DNA of 64,000 bases from Cyanophora paradoxa (Eukaryota; Glaucocystophyceae; Cyanophorales; Cyanophoraceae), in contig QPMI01000610.1 of NCBI GenBank assembly GCA_004431415.1, positions 124,001 to 188,000 of the forward strand, read 5' to 3'. The notes beneath the pieces were generated by a model that was not told where the DNA came from, made no database searches, and was given only the letters and a program-made list of their open reading frames with translations. A program made the translations under genes and the position numbers. Below are positions 1 through 11,000 of this stretch, piece by piece; position 1 is the first letter of the stretch; the number at the start of each line of letters is the position of its first letter.

Positions 1-3000
1 TGCAGGAGGCCATGACGAGCTCGGTGAGGGAGCCGTTGCGGGCGAGCATGCCGGCGAGGGCCTGCGCGCCGCTGTCCAGCAGGTGGTTCCGCCCCATCGT
101 CAGCTTCTTCACCCCCCGGCTCTCCTTCAGCGCGTCGCAGATCGCGAAGATGCCTGCGCGCCGCCGCGTCGGAAATCGACCCGGCCGCGCTGGAGGCGCT
201 CCGGGGCGCACCGCCCTCGCCGAGGTGGCAGTAGTCGAGGTCGAGGGCCGTCAGCTGCGCCCCGTCAGGGCGGGAGGGGCAGAGGGCGCGGGGGAGAGGG
301 CGGGGCGGGGCGCCTGGCGGGAGGAGCGGACGCCCTCGGAGACGCCGTGCGCGTCGGCTGGGGAGCAGCCGAGGCCGGCGAGCGGGAGGGAGCCGGCGCG
401 GTCCATCAGGAGCGCCCACGCCGGCGCCAGGCTCATGTGCTCGACCGCCCGCGCCATGTCCCGGCTCTTGCGGTCGAACCAGCGCCCCGCCTCGCCGCCC
501 CGCGCCGCCGCGTGCGCCTTCTCGACGAAGACCGCCGCGAGCCGCCGGTGCCACGCCCCGTCCCGCTCCGCCCACCCGGGCACCTGCTTCTCCTGCGCCG
601 CCGCCCGCCCGCCCGCCCGGCTCGGCTCGGGGCGCGGACGCGAGCGAAGAGCTCCAAAAGCGCACGGGGCGGAGGTGCTCGCAGTGGGCGGCCACGGCGA
701 AGTCGGGGCAGGCGGCCGGGCACTGGCAGAGGTACCGCCCCCGCACCGCCTGCCACGCGAGTGGGCGAGTGGGGCGGGGCGGGGCGGGCGGAAGGGGCGC
801 ACGCGGGCGACGGCGGCGTGGCGGAGGGCGTAGTAGTCGCCGTCGGGCCCCGGGGCGCGGCGGTGGCAGAGGGCGGCGACGCCGGCGTGCCAGGCGGTCG
901 CCCACGCGGCGGCGGCCTGGGGCCCCGCGGCGGCGGCGGCGTCGCGCTCGGCGATGCCGGCGCGAGAGAGGGCGAGGACGGAGAGGATGGCGGCGGCGGC
1001 CTCGCGCCCGACGGCCGCCTCGACGCGCTCGAGCAGCGCCTGCACGGCCGCCTGCACCGTCCCGGGGCAGCGCCCGGCGTCCCCGCCCGAGAAGCGCACG
1101 AGGGCCTGGGCGAGGGCGAGGAAGAGCGGGAGGCCGCCGTCGGGGCGCCGGGCGAGCCCCGCGGCGTCCCCGGCCCACGGGTCGGCGCGGCGGGGGCCCC
1201 AGGGCAGGCCCGAGGCGGCGGCGGCGGCGAGAAGCGCCCCCGCCTCGCCCTCGGCGCGGCGCTCGAGCTGGACGAGGGCGGCGCGCTTGGCCTGCGCGGC
1301 GCGGAGCAGCGCCCCGCGGGAGGCGTCGACGGCGACGAGGAAGTGGACGTGGCTCGGGGCCCCCTCGATGGGGAGCCAGTCGAGGGAGTCGCCGGCGCCG
1401 AGCTCATCGGCGCCGTCCACGACGACGAGCACGGGCGCCCCGTGCGGGAGCTCCTGGCAGAGCCGCGCCGCCGCCTCCGCCAGCTCCTCCGCCTCGTTCG
1501 CCGGCGGCACGTCCGTCTCCGGCAGGCCCAGAATCGCCGCCAGCTGCAGGCAGACCCGCCTGCGCCGGCGCAGGTCAGCGCGAGAGGGCGCGGGGGGTGC
1601 GCGGCGGGGCGCACCGGAGGGCGTGGGGGACGGAGGGCGCGCGCGCGCAGGCCTCGGGGAAGTAGGCCGCCACCGCGCCCCAGCCCGAGCTACGGGGGGT
1701 ACCAGCGTCAGGGGATGAGGTGGGGGTGAGGACCACGGGTACGCGTACCCGGGCTGCCAGGCGTCGACGCAGAGGCGAGCGAGGAGGGAGGTCTTGCCGG
1801 CGCCGGCCTCGCCGGCCAGCAGGGTGCAGCGCGCCTGCGCCGCCCGCTGCCAGACCGACTGGACCGTCGCCGCGCCGCCGGAGGGGACGTAGTGGCGCGC
1901 GGCGGCGGCCGCCCAGCGCCGCATTTCCCGCTCGTCCCGCACCACGTCGTCGTCCGGGTCCTGCGCCCCGCGGCCGCTCAGCTGGGCGCCGGGCGGGCGG
2001 GCGGGGCGGGGCGGGGCGGGCCTGGACGCCGGCGCGGCCGGAGCCGTACTCGGCGAGCGCGGCGCGGCTGAGGGAGTCGAAGAGGGGGCCGGCGAGCTGC
2101 TGGAAGCCGCCGCGGCCGGCGGCGTCGTAGCGGAGGGTCGTTGGGGCGAAGCGCTGGGCGAGGCGGGCGGCGAGGGGCGCCCCGTCGGCGCCGCTGGCGA
2201 GGGCGGCAAAGGCGCGCAGGCGCTGCGCGGGGCCGGCGAGGGCGCCGTACTCGCACTCGAGGGAGAGGGGCCCCGCGGGGCGCGGCAGGCGGTGCGGCAG
2301 GAGCGCCGGCGGGTCGGGGCCCAGCTGCCCCTCGCCCCAGGAGCGGACCACCGCCATGAACCACGGCCGTGCCCGGTCGATCTCCGCCGCCACCAGCGAC
2401 CCCGGCAGCTCCCGCGTGCCCTTCCTCAGGTCTGCGCCCCCCCGCGTCGGCGGCGGCGGCGGCGGCGGCTGGCAGCGAGTGGCGCGGGGGGCGGACCAAC
2501 GGGCTCGAAGCAGATGCGGTGCACTCTGCCCCAGCGGTTCAGGCGCGGGAAGATCGCCTGCTCCAGCTGCTCCCGCTCGCCGCCCTGCGCGCGCGCGCGC
2601 TCAGCGGCCCGCGCCGGCCGGAGATTCAAACGAGATGCCGGCGCACGGCGTCGGACGAAGAAGCTATGTAGACCCGCACGACGGCCCACCCGCGATCACT
2701 GCCCCGACCGGCAGACGACCCCTGCGCGTGCTCCAGGGCCAACGTCACAGCCTGCTCCATCCCCATCTGCGGACGGTCGGCGCGCGCGGCGGCGAGGGAG
2801 CGCTCCTGGCGACGCTTGCCTCTCCCTGAGGCTGCGGAGGCGGAGCCGCATACTGGACGGCGGGCGGGCTTGCGATCTGGACGTTGACTTGCGTCGGACT
2901 TACGATGCTCTCAACGAACCGCTCGCGCTGAGGTTGCACGGCTGGATCGGGTCTGCTGCTGACAGCAGCTGTCTGCTTTGCTGAGCTGGAGCAGCAGCCC

Positions 3001-3002
3001 AT
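1..3002 (-). CDS. NLR-like protein: acylated N-terminus, DUF4062, NACHT NTPase, LRRs (3' end off window)
   Basis: Probable STAND-class signalling NTPase. The ATG at 3000-3002 opens with MGCCSSSAKQ, a classic N-myristoylation site followed by cysteines that could be palmitoylated, so membrane attachment is inferred. After a proline-rich linker come the DUF4062 signatures: VYIASSSDAVRRHL, then EREQLEQAIFPRL, FEPVDLRKGT and AAEIDRARPWFM (about 2690-2330). Then a NACHT P-loop GEAGAGKTS (about 1800) and Walker-B-like VVVDGADELG (about 1420). The last visible exons (about 240-1) encode ribonuclease-inhibitor-type LRRs, for example LTALDLDYCHLGEGG and VKKLTMGRNHLLDSGAQALA. Exons join in frame; introns at about 2740-2790, 2600, 2440-2500 and 1990-2040 have GT/GC-AG ends. 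DUF4062-NACHT is typical of NPHP3, TEP1 and NWD proteins, whereas NACHT-LRR is typical of animal NLRs. Function in defence or ciliary signalling is undecided. The C-terminus lies outside the window. Confidence 0.75.
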
Positions 3003-4460
3003 GCCGGAGCACTCAAGCGAGTTCCCTCAAACGGCCAGCGTGCTGCTGCTGGCGAAAGGATGCGGAAATTGAGACTAGCACGTACAGCGCAGGCGCTGTC
3101 GTCGACTCGCTAGATCCTGCAGCCCGGCCGCAGTTTTTGAGCGCAGCGCGCGCGTACCCCCACGCCAAATTTGATTCTCGATAGCCGCTCCACGCGCTGC
3201 TACATCCGCAAAAGACGTTATGCATAGTTTCCGCAGGCCAGGCTCGCCTCCGGCGGCGATGTCACCGCGGTGTCCCGCGCCCGCGTTGTCCATGTCGTGA
3301 CCCGCAGACCGATATCACGCTGACCCGCCTCGACCTCGCCAACAACGAGCTCTACGACGAAGATGCACAGCTTCCGCCGCCAGCTTCCGCCGGCGCGGCG
3401 CTGCGCACATGCATGCGGCGCCGCGGCCGGCGGGCAGGCCTCCAGGAGCTGGCGGACGTCTGCCGAACTGGCGCTGCGCACGCTGCGCCTCTCGAGCTCG
3501 AAGAACAGCGTCGGGCCCGACCGCTCCGGTGCGCATGGCCTCGCGCCGCCCCGCCCCGCCCCGCAACGGCGCCGCGCCGCTGAGGCGGGGCCAGGCCCGC
3601 CGCCGGAGCCGGCGTTCGGGGCGTTCCTGGCGCGGAACCGGAGCCTGCAGGAGCTGCTCCTCGCCGACTGCGGCCTCGGGCCCAAGCGCCCGCCCCGGCC
3701 GCCCCGCCCCGCCCGGCGCGGCTGACGGGGGCAGGGTGCGGGGCGCTGCTGGAGGCGCTGGGGCAGAACGGCGGCCTGCGGAGGCTCGACCTCGCCTCCA
3801 ACGGCCTCACCGACGACGGCCCGCCCCGCCCGCGTCCGCGCACCCTCCCGCCCTCCGGCGCCGACGGGGCGCGCAGTGGCGGGCGCGGCGGCGGCGGCGC
3901 TGCGGCGGAACGCGACCCTCACGCACCTCAACCTCGAGGGCAACCCCGCCCCCGCCCGTCCGCCCCGCCCTGGCCCCCGCCGGGGGCGGGGCGGGTCGAG
4001 CGGGGGGCGGGGGCAGTGTTCGCGGCGGTGGCGGGGGCGGCGGGGGAGGCGGCGGCGCTGCAGGAGCTGGCGCTGGACGCGCGGGTGGTGTCGGCGCAGG
4101 GGGCGCGGGAGCTGGCGGGCGCCCTCGCGCGCTCCCGCTCCCTCCGCTCCCTCCGCCTCCGCGGCGCCCAGCTCCGCGACGACGAGGGCCGCGCCCTCGC
4201 CAAGGCCCGCCCCCGGCCCGCCCGGGCCGCCCGCCGCGGGGCTGAGGCGGGGCGCAGGGCGTGGCGGAGTCGGCGGCGCTCGAAGAGCTCGACCTCCTCG
4301 GGGGGAACCTCTCCCCGCACGGTCCGCCCCCGCCCCGCCCCGCCCGCCCCGCCGCGGCGGACGCTGAGGGGCGGGGCCAGCGCACGTGGCGCTGCTGGAG
4401 GCGCTGCACCTGAGCCCGCGCGTCGCCGCCAAGTTCTTCTTCGAGTGCGACTTCTACTGA
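3003..4460 (+). CDS. Leucine-rich repeat (RNI-type) protein
   Basis: Encodes a series of ribonuclease-inhibitor-like LRRs split over short exons: ITLTRLDLANNELYDE (about 3312-3360), LALRTLRLSSSKNSVGP (about 3470), AFLARNRSLQELLLADCGLG (about 3612-3680), GGLRRLDLASNGLTDDG (about 3770), ATLTHLNLEGN (about 3915), AAALQELALDARVVSAQG (about 4050), SRSLRSLRLRGAQLRD (about 4130), AALEELDLLGGNL (about 4270). It ends AAKFFFECDFY with TGA at 4458-4460. No catalytic domain is visible; LRRs of this type are usually protein-interaction surfaces. The start is unresolved: an open frame containing AVVDSLDPAARPQF at about 3090 looks coding but no ATG precedes it in frame. The gene is head to head with the NLR-like gene, so the two could share a promoter near position 3000. 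Related LRRs also end the neighbouring protein, suggesting common origin or partnership (inference). Confidence 0.65.
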
Positions 4461-4869
4461 GGCCGGCCCCGCCCCCGCGCCCCCCTCCCCCTCTAGATTT
4501 ACACCCCTGTATGCCTCGCTGTCCATAATTGGTATTAATATTGAATTGATTGCCTCAATGCCTCGCGCTTGCGTGATTGGTATTAATATTGAAATTCGAA
4601 GGTAGGGCTTCTGCACACGCAACGCCGAATTGAACGCTGCTATGTTCTTGATCATGAAGTTGCTTGCAGTACACAGACTTTCATGTTTGGAAGATGATCA
4701 TGACATCAAATTCGCAATTGTTTGAAAGATGATCATGACACAATTCACCAAAAACATTCACATCAAAATAAGCAATTTGTCTAGTAGACTTTTAGTTCGA
4801 AAGATGATATCAAACTCAAAATATCATTTTATAAATATTAAAAGAAGCCCAGTACTAGTACTAGTACAT
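4461..4869. other. Intergenic, convergent gene ends, no gene seen
   Basis: AT-richer than its surroundings. It lies between the stop of the LRR gene and the stop of the septin gene. Short direct repeats are present (attggtattaatattga at about 4529 and 4578; gatgatcatgacat at about 4693 and 4729). No ORF with recognisable protein features. Confidence 0.6.
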
Positions 4870-7529
4870 TTAGAACCAGGAGCTTTTCTTTTTCTGCTCG
4901 GCCTCAAGCTGCTCGAGCTGCTTCTGAAGTTTAAGGTAATCTGCATGTTGCTTCTCAAGCTTCTGGTTCTGCTGCTCGAGCTTTTGCAATTCGATCTTTT
5001 GCTTCTCGAGCTTCTGCTGATCACGTTTTTTCTGTTCGATTTGCTGCTGCTCAAGCTGCTCGAGCTGCTTTTGAAGTTTTTGGAACTCTGTCTGTTGCTT
5101 CTCGAGCTTCTGCTGCTCGAGCTTTTGCCATTCAAGCTTTTGCTTCTCGAGCTTCTGCTGTTCAAGCTTCTGCTGCTCGATTCTCTGCTGCTCAAGCTGC
5201 TCGAGCTGCTGCTGAAGTTCTCGGAGCTCAGATTTTTGTTGCTCAAGCTTCTGCTGCTCAAGCGTTTGCCATTTCAACTTCTCTTCCTCGAGCTTCTGCC
5301 GTTCAAGCTGCTGAAAATCGATTTTCTGCAACTCAGAAGCTTGCAGCTGCTTCTGAAGCTCGAGTTTCTGGCTGTGGATCGAGAAGAAGCAAATCGCGAT
5401 GACCAGCGCAATACCCGATGCCGACCAGAGCGCTGTTTCCCTTCGCTTGCGCTGCCTCCGTCTCTGTTGCTGCTGCTCACGCTCCTGCTGCTCACGCTCG
5501 ACCTGTGCAGCAGTCTCCATTTCTCGCAGCAGTCTCTGGTTGTGCCTCTGCGTCTTTCTGCATACATGCACGCGTATGAATTTTCTGAGAATGGAGAAAG
5601 ATAGATTCGAATACATTAAAAGCACTGACAGATCGCTGGCCTCGATGATGTCGTGGTAGCTTTCGGAGAACAAAAGGTCGCGTACAAGGCCGAGGTCCGA
5701 GTGCGCCGGGTCGTCCACTGTACATGTGCATGCCCTCCTAACGATCAGCACGAAGGAGAATAACGTATTCAGGACGCTGGGTAGATCTAGAGCGCACCGA
5801 AGCAGGATCCCCAGTTGTACCTGCGGTAGAGACGGCCTTCTTCCGAGGCTTCCGTGGAGGTCACGATCGAGTAAGGCTGCACGGGGCCAAAAGCTCCCTG
5901 CGCAGGTAGATTTAGTTCCAAGTTCGTACTAATGCGCATGCAGGCCCTCATGATCAGTTGGTCGACGTCATGATTTTCTAGCTATATCTAGCTAGCTAGC
6001 TTAAGCCATGGTCATGATCATGATTATGATCATTCAAAAAGCGGGAAAAGCGGGCGAACCCTGACGCCCCTGTTGATGTTGCAGGTGAAAGTTTCGATGT
6101 TGTTCTCGCCAAGACTCTCCCGCACCTTGCATGTTATGATGCATCCATATGCATAAGCACATGTGCACGTGCACGCATATGCATGCGCACATGCAGTAAA
6201 GGGAACAACGAGCACGTGCACCTGGGTTGAGAATTGCGTGGCCTCGTTCGTGGTCATGGCGTCCGACTTGGCGATGACGACAACCAGGTTCGTGAGTTCG
6301 CCGAGCCGCCGCAGGACTTGCACGTCGAATTCGGCGAGACGGCTGCCGAGCTCGAGTTGGATTTGCAATTGCGATCAAGGAACAGACCTAGATCTAGATC
6401 TAGATCTAGATTGCAGATGCATATGCAGACATGTACAGGGATGCAGAATTACAAAAGATAGGGCTCACCTGTGTGGCGCGATGAAATAGATAACGACGTG
6501 AACCCGAGGATCGGGGTCCCTCACTTCGCTGTACAGCCGCATTTTCTGCATCTCCGAATATCTCACATAGCAGCCGTTGACGTAATCCTCCACGCCCTGG
6601 AGCCTGTTGAGACATTAATAAATATTCGCTCTTCAGGCGCACGGCATCCAGATTAACGGACCAGCTCATGCCGTTCAGCGACGTGTAGCCGGGGAAGTCG
6701 ATGAAGGTCATGTCCAGGTTCGAGCCGGGCAGGGGCGGCACCGGAATCTCCCGCCGCTCCCTCGTCGGCTCCCGCAGGTCGAACCTGCGCGCGAATTTTG
6801 ATTTGATCAGAATCAGAGCGCAAGCGCAAGTTAACTGGCTGACCTTCTCGCGATGTCCTCGAGATCATTCTTTTGCAGGCCGTACTGGTGGAGGAGAGAG
6901 AAGATCGCCGTCGTCTTTCCTGTTCGCAAGCATGATCATGATCATGAGCTCGAGGGTGCGCGCGCGCGACTGCTGCAGCTTCATACGACGCGCGCGTACC
7001 GAGGCCCTCCGCGCCTAATCATGTGCATTCGCATGATCATGATCACGTGCACGTTCATGTCATGATCAGAGCGCGCGCGCGAGCGATCGGGGGCGCGTGG
7101 GAGGGGTCCAGAACGGACCAACGACTCCGACGTTGAGTTTGCGACGTTTGCCATCCTCCGGAACGCGCAGGGCGTCCTTGGGCGCGCGAGTCGGATCTTG
7201 GGGTTCAAGATCCTCCATAGGCGGGATGGTCGACATGTCCATCATGCTGCTGGTCGGGCTCGTGGGTTCAGCTCTTCCTGTTCCAGAAGGGCCAGCGCGG
7301 TCGACGAAGACGTAGACGGCAGCTGCAATCAAGGCGCCGGCGAACGCGAGCTGTCAGCTGGCAGCCGCGCGTTCGAGGCTGGGCGCATGCGCACGCGCGC
7401 GCAGTCTAAATGGCTAGGGAACGTACTTTCGATGGCGCCCGCGTGCTGAGAACCTGAACCAGCAGTGGCTCCAGCTGTCGCCTTTGGACCGTCGCTGTCC
7501 GGATCCACGTCGCCGTCAACGTGCGCCAT
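4870..7529 (-). CDS. Septin GTPase with C-terminal transmembrane segment and long coiled coil
   Basis: Start ATG at 7529 (MAHVDGDVDPDSDG); stop TAA at 4870-4872. In-frame joins over about eight introns give the septin G domain: KLNVGVVG split by an intron from GKTTAIFSLL (G1), FIDFPGYTSLNG (G3, normally DTPG), HVVIYFIAPH, VQVLRRLGELTNL, VVVIAKSDAMT (G4, normally AKAD), then PYSIVTSTEAS, RRYNWGSCF and VDDPAHSDLGLVRDLLF, which match the septin unique element. After this comes a hydrophobic stretch ALWSASGIALVIAICFF (about 5430-5380) and about 170 residues of Q/K/L/E heptads to the end. Septins polymerise into membrane-bound filaments in division and at cilium bases. Odd points: the P-loop seems to lack about three residues of GxxxxGK, so a microexon may be missed in the 250-nt intron at about 6915-7130, and the C-terminal membrane segment is not typical of animal or fungal septins. 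Confidence 0.85.
6387..6410. repeat. Microsatellite (CTAGAT)n
   Basis: About four copies of the 6-bp unit ctagat in the septin intron between the YFIAPH exon and the AEFDVQVLRR exon. Long septin introns also contain many copies of catgatcatg-type palindromes (about 6008-6030, 6930-6950, 7030-7065). Confidence 0.9.
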
Positions 7530-8094
7530 CGCCGGTGATGAGCGAACGAACTGGTGAGCGATAAAAAGCCTTCACTCTGGCCGACACTGCCTGGCCGCTT
7601 GGCAGCGCTCAGCTGCAGCCAAGCGCTATAGCGCTAGCTGTCACCTGACTGCCTGACACGTACCCCAGGTTTGAGCGAGTCGCGTACGCGTACCCCCCTG
7701 CTCAGACATCATCTGAGACATGACCACTGCATGCGCATGTCACAGTGTCATGATCATGAGCACCCCCATTCCAGAGCCCTACCTGCCCGCAGCTACAGAG
7801 GCGGCGTTCAGCAGTTCTAAGTTAGCGAACTTCACACTAGCCTGGTACGAAGCACTCTGAAATTAAACCTAGCCGAGGGCGATCTAGACAGCTGCAGATC
7901 GGCGGGAGGAACTACGCGAAGCGGAAGGGAGCGGAAGGGCGGGAGAGGAAGTACGTGCAGCCGCAGGCGGGAGTCAAAGAGAGGTCGGAGGCAGAGGGGG
8001 GTGCGGCTGCAGCTGCGCTGGGGAAGGGGGTTGATGGAGGCCGGCGGCTGGCCGGGGCTGAGGCCTAACTACGTATACAGAGCCGCGGCGGGGG
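7530..8094. other. Intergenic between septin start and POLR1B end
   Basis: Both flanking genes are on the minus strand, so this holds the 3' end of POLR1B and the septin promoter. No ORF with protein-like features; no TATA box could be assigned with confidence. Confidence 0.5.
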
Positions 8095-11000
8095 CTATAT
8101 TTGCTTGACGGTGAGGTCGAGGCGGATGTTCATCGCCGCGAGCTCGTGCGCCAGGTACACCAGCACGTACCTGCCCCCGAAACGGTTCAGACCGCGGGAG
8201 AGAAGTGGGCGGGGGCGGGGGCGGGCGGGGCGCACGGGACGTTGACGGTGGTGATGGAGCGGTTGCCGGCGTCGCCGCAGGCGCGGCAGACGTAGGCGCC
8301 GCCCATGGGCCCCCCCTTTAGGCCCGGCGGCACGAGCGTCTCGGCGACGACGGCCGTCTCCTTGAGGGTGGTGCCCATGGCGGCGGCGACGGCGGCGGCC
8401 TCGGCGACCTCGGCGGCGCGCCCGTGGGCCGACTCGTAGCGGCGGTGGACGGCGACGAGGCTCCCGCACTTGCCGCAGACTTGCGCGCGGTGGTCGTCCG
8501 AGCAGCGCATGAGGCGGTCGTAGAGGAGGTAGGAGCAGCCGTGCGCCAGCAGCGAGTCGCGCTCCATCTCGCCCAGGCGGATGCCGCCCCCGACCTTGCG
8601 CCCCTTGACCGGCTGCCTGTGCAGCTGGTTCACCGGGCCCGTCGACCGGACCTGCGCGCCCGCAAACACAAGCTCAGCTCGGCCGTCAAACGTGTTTGAG
8701 ATAGAGCCAGACGGGCCTGGTACTTGTCGGAGACCATGTGGCGGAGGCGCTGGTAGTAGACGACGCCGATGAAGATGTCGGCGTGGAACTCCGTCCCCGC
8801 GATCCCGCTGTACATCGCCTCGTTCCCAAGCCGCTGGTACCCCGCCGCCGCCAGCTGCGCGGGAGGGGCGGCGTCAGCGTCAGAAGGAAGGCAACAGACG
8901 TGTGCTTTTCACGCCCCGGCGGCCCGGGGCTCAATTTGGCAGTCCGCTAGATCATCAGCAAGTGACGGAAAACGGAAAAGCGGGAAGAGAACGGCGCGGG
9001 GATCAGAAGGAAGGCAACATGGGTTGGTGTTTCATGCCCGTAGGCTCAAAAATCGCAATATCCATAGTCTCGTCAGATCGCGCAGCTCTAGATCAAAGAA
9101 ACGTGAAAAACAAAGATCAAATCATAACGTGGATCAGAGGAAGGCAACTGGTTTTATGTTTCACGCCCGTAGGCTCAAAAGCGCATATCCATGTTATCGT
9201 CATTTCACGTTTAGCTTTAGAGAACGGATCGGCGCGGGGATCAGAAGGAAGGCAACATGGGTTGGTGTTTCACGCCCGTAGGCTCAATAATCGCAATATC
9301 CATAGTCTCGTCAGATCGCGCGGCTCTCAAAAAAACATGAAAGAAAATAAGATCAAACGGCGCGGGGATCAGAAGGAAGGCAACATGGGTTGGTGTTTCA
9401 CGCCCGTAGGCTCAATAATCGCAATATCCATAGTCTCGTCAGATCGCGCGGCTCTAGATCAAAGAAACGTGAAAAACAAAGATCAAATCATAACGTGGAT
9501 CAGAGGAAGGCAACTGGTTTTATGTTTCACGCCCGTAGGCTCAAAAGCGCATATCCATGTTATCGTCATTTCACGTTTAGCTTTAGAGAACGGCTCGGCG
9601 CGGGGATCAGAAGGAAGGCAACATGGGTTGGTGTTTCACGCCCGTAGGCTCAATAATCGCAATATCCATAGTCTCGTCAGATCGCGCGGCTCTAGATCAA
9701 AGAAACGTGAAAAACAAAGATCAAATTATAACGTGGATCAGAGGAAGGCAACTGGTTTTATGTTTCACGCCCGTAGGCTCAAAAGCGCATATCCATGTTA
9801 TCGTCATTTCACGTTTAGCTTTAGAGAACGGCTCGGCGCGGGGATCAGAAGGAAGGCAACATGGGTTGGTGTTTCACGCCCGTAGGCTCAATAATCGCAA
9901 TATCCATAGTCTCGTCAGATCGCGCGGCTCTCAAAAAAACATGAAAGAAAATAAGATCAAACGGCGCGGGGATCAGAAGGAAGGCAACATGGGTTGGTGT
10001 TTCACGCCCGTAGGCTCAAAAATCGCAATATCCATAGTCTCGTCAGATCGCGCAAAAAAAGACCGAGGCGCTATCCCCGAGCCCGCCCATCTAGACCCTC
10101 GAAAACGAAAAGCTAGTGCTAGCCGCCCCGCTAAAAGCGTCGCCAAGAGGGAGGCCTGGCACCTGCTCGGCGAAGTAGTCGACAGCGCGCTGCTTCTCGT
10201 CGAAGCGGAAGGGGGTGCCGTCCTGCCAGAGCCCGTGCAGCGCGCCGGCCTTGCCCGCCATCGACTCGATGAGCATCCCGATCGTCATGCGCGACGGGAA
10301 GGCGTGCGGGTTGATGATGACCTGCGCGGCGAGCGCTTAGCTGGGTGGGCGCCCAGAGGCGGGAGGCCCCGCCGCGCGAGGGAGGGGTCGCCGCCGCACG
10401 TCGGGGCGGATGCCGGACTCGGAGAAGGGCATGTTCTCGTCGGGCCAGAGCTGGCTCATCACGCCCTTCTGCCCGTGCCGCGACGAGAACTTGTCCCCCA
10501 CGATCGGGTTCCGGTTGAAGCGCAGCTTGACGCCCACCTTCTGCACCTCGTTCTCGTTCGTCCCTGCGGCCCCGCCGCCGTCCGTCAGGGCGCGCGAGGG
10601 GCCACGCGAGGCGGGGGAACGCGGAGGGGGCACCGAGGACCCGGACTTCCTCGACGAAGGCCGGCTCGTTGTACTTGTACTCGACGATCTTCGCCCGCTG
10701 TGGGGGCGCGCGACCGCGCGTGAGGCCCGCCCGGCGCGCCCAGCGGCGCGGCGGGCGGTGCGGGCGGACCTGGGTCGTGTCGTCGTAGTACGCGTAGAAG
10801 GGGTCGCCCTTCCGGATCGGCTGGCCGACGAAGCTGCGCGGCGGCGACTGAGTAAGCTTCCGTGGAGAGCAAAGGCTGGCGGGCGGGGCGGGGCGCACGG
10901 GAGGCCGTCGGCGTCGATCTTGTCGGGGGCGAGGAGCTTGTTGGGGTCCTTGGGGTCGCGCCCCGTGAAGTGGTGCGTGATCGGCATGCCCCGGATCTGC

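Noticed and set aside
8902-9885. Forward ORF of 327 codons
   Set aside because: It is the tandem repeat array read in an open frame inside a POLR1B intron; no protein-like features.
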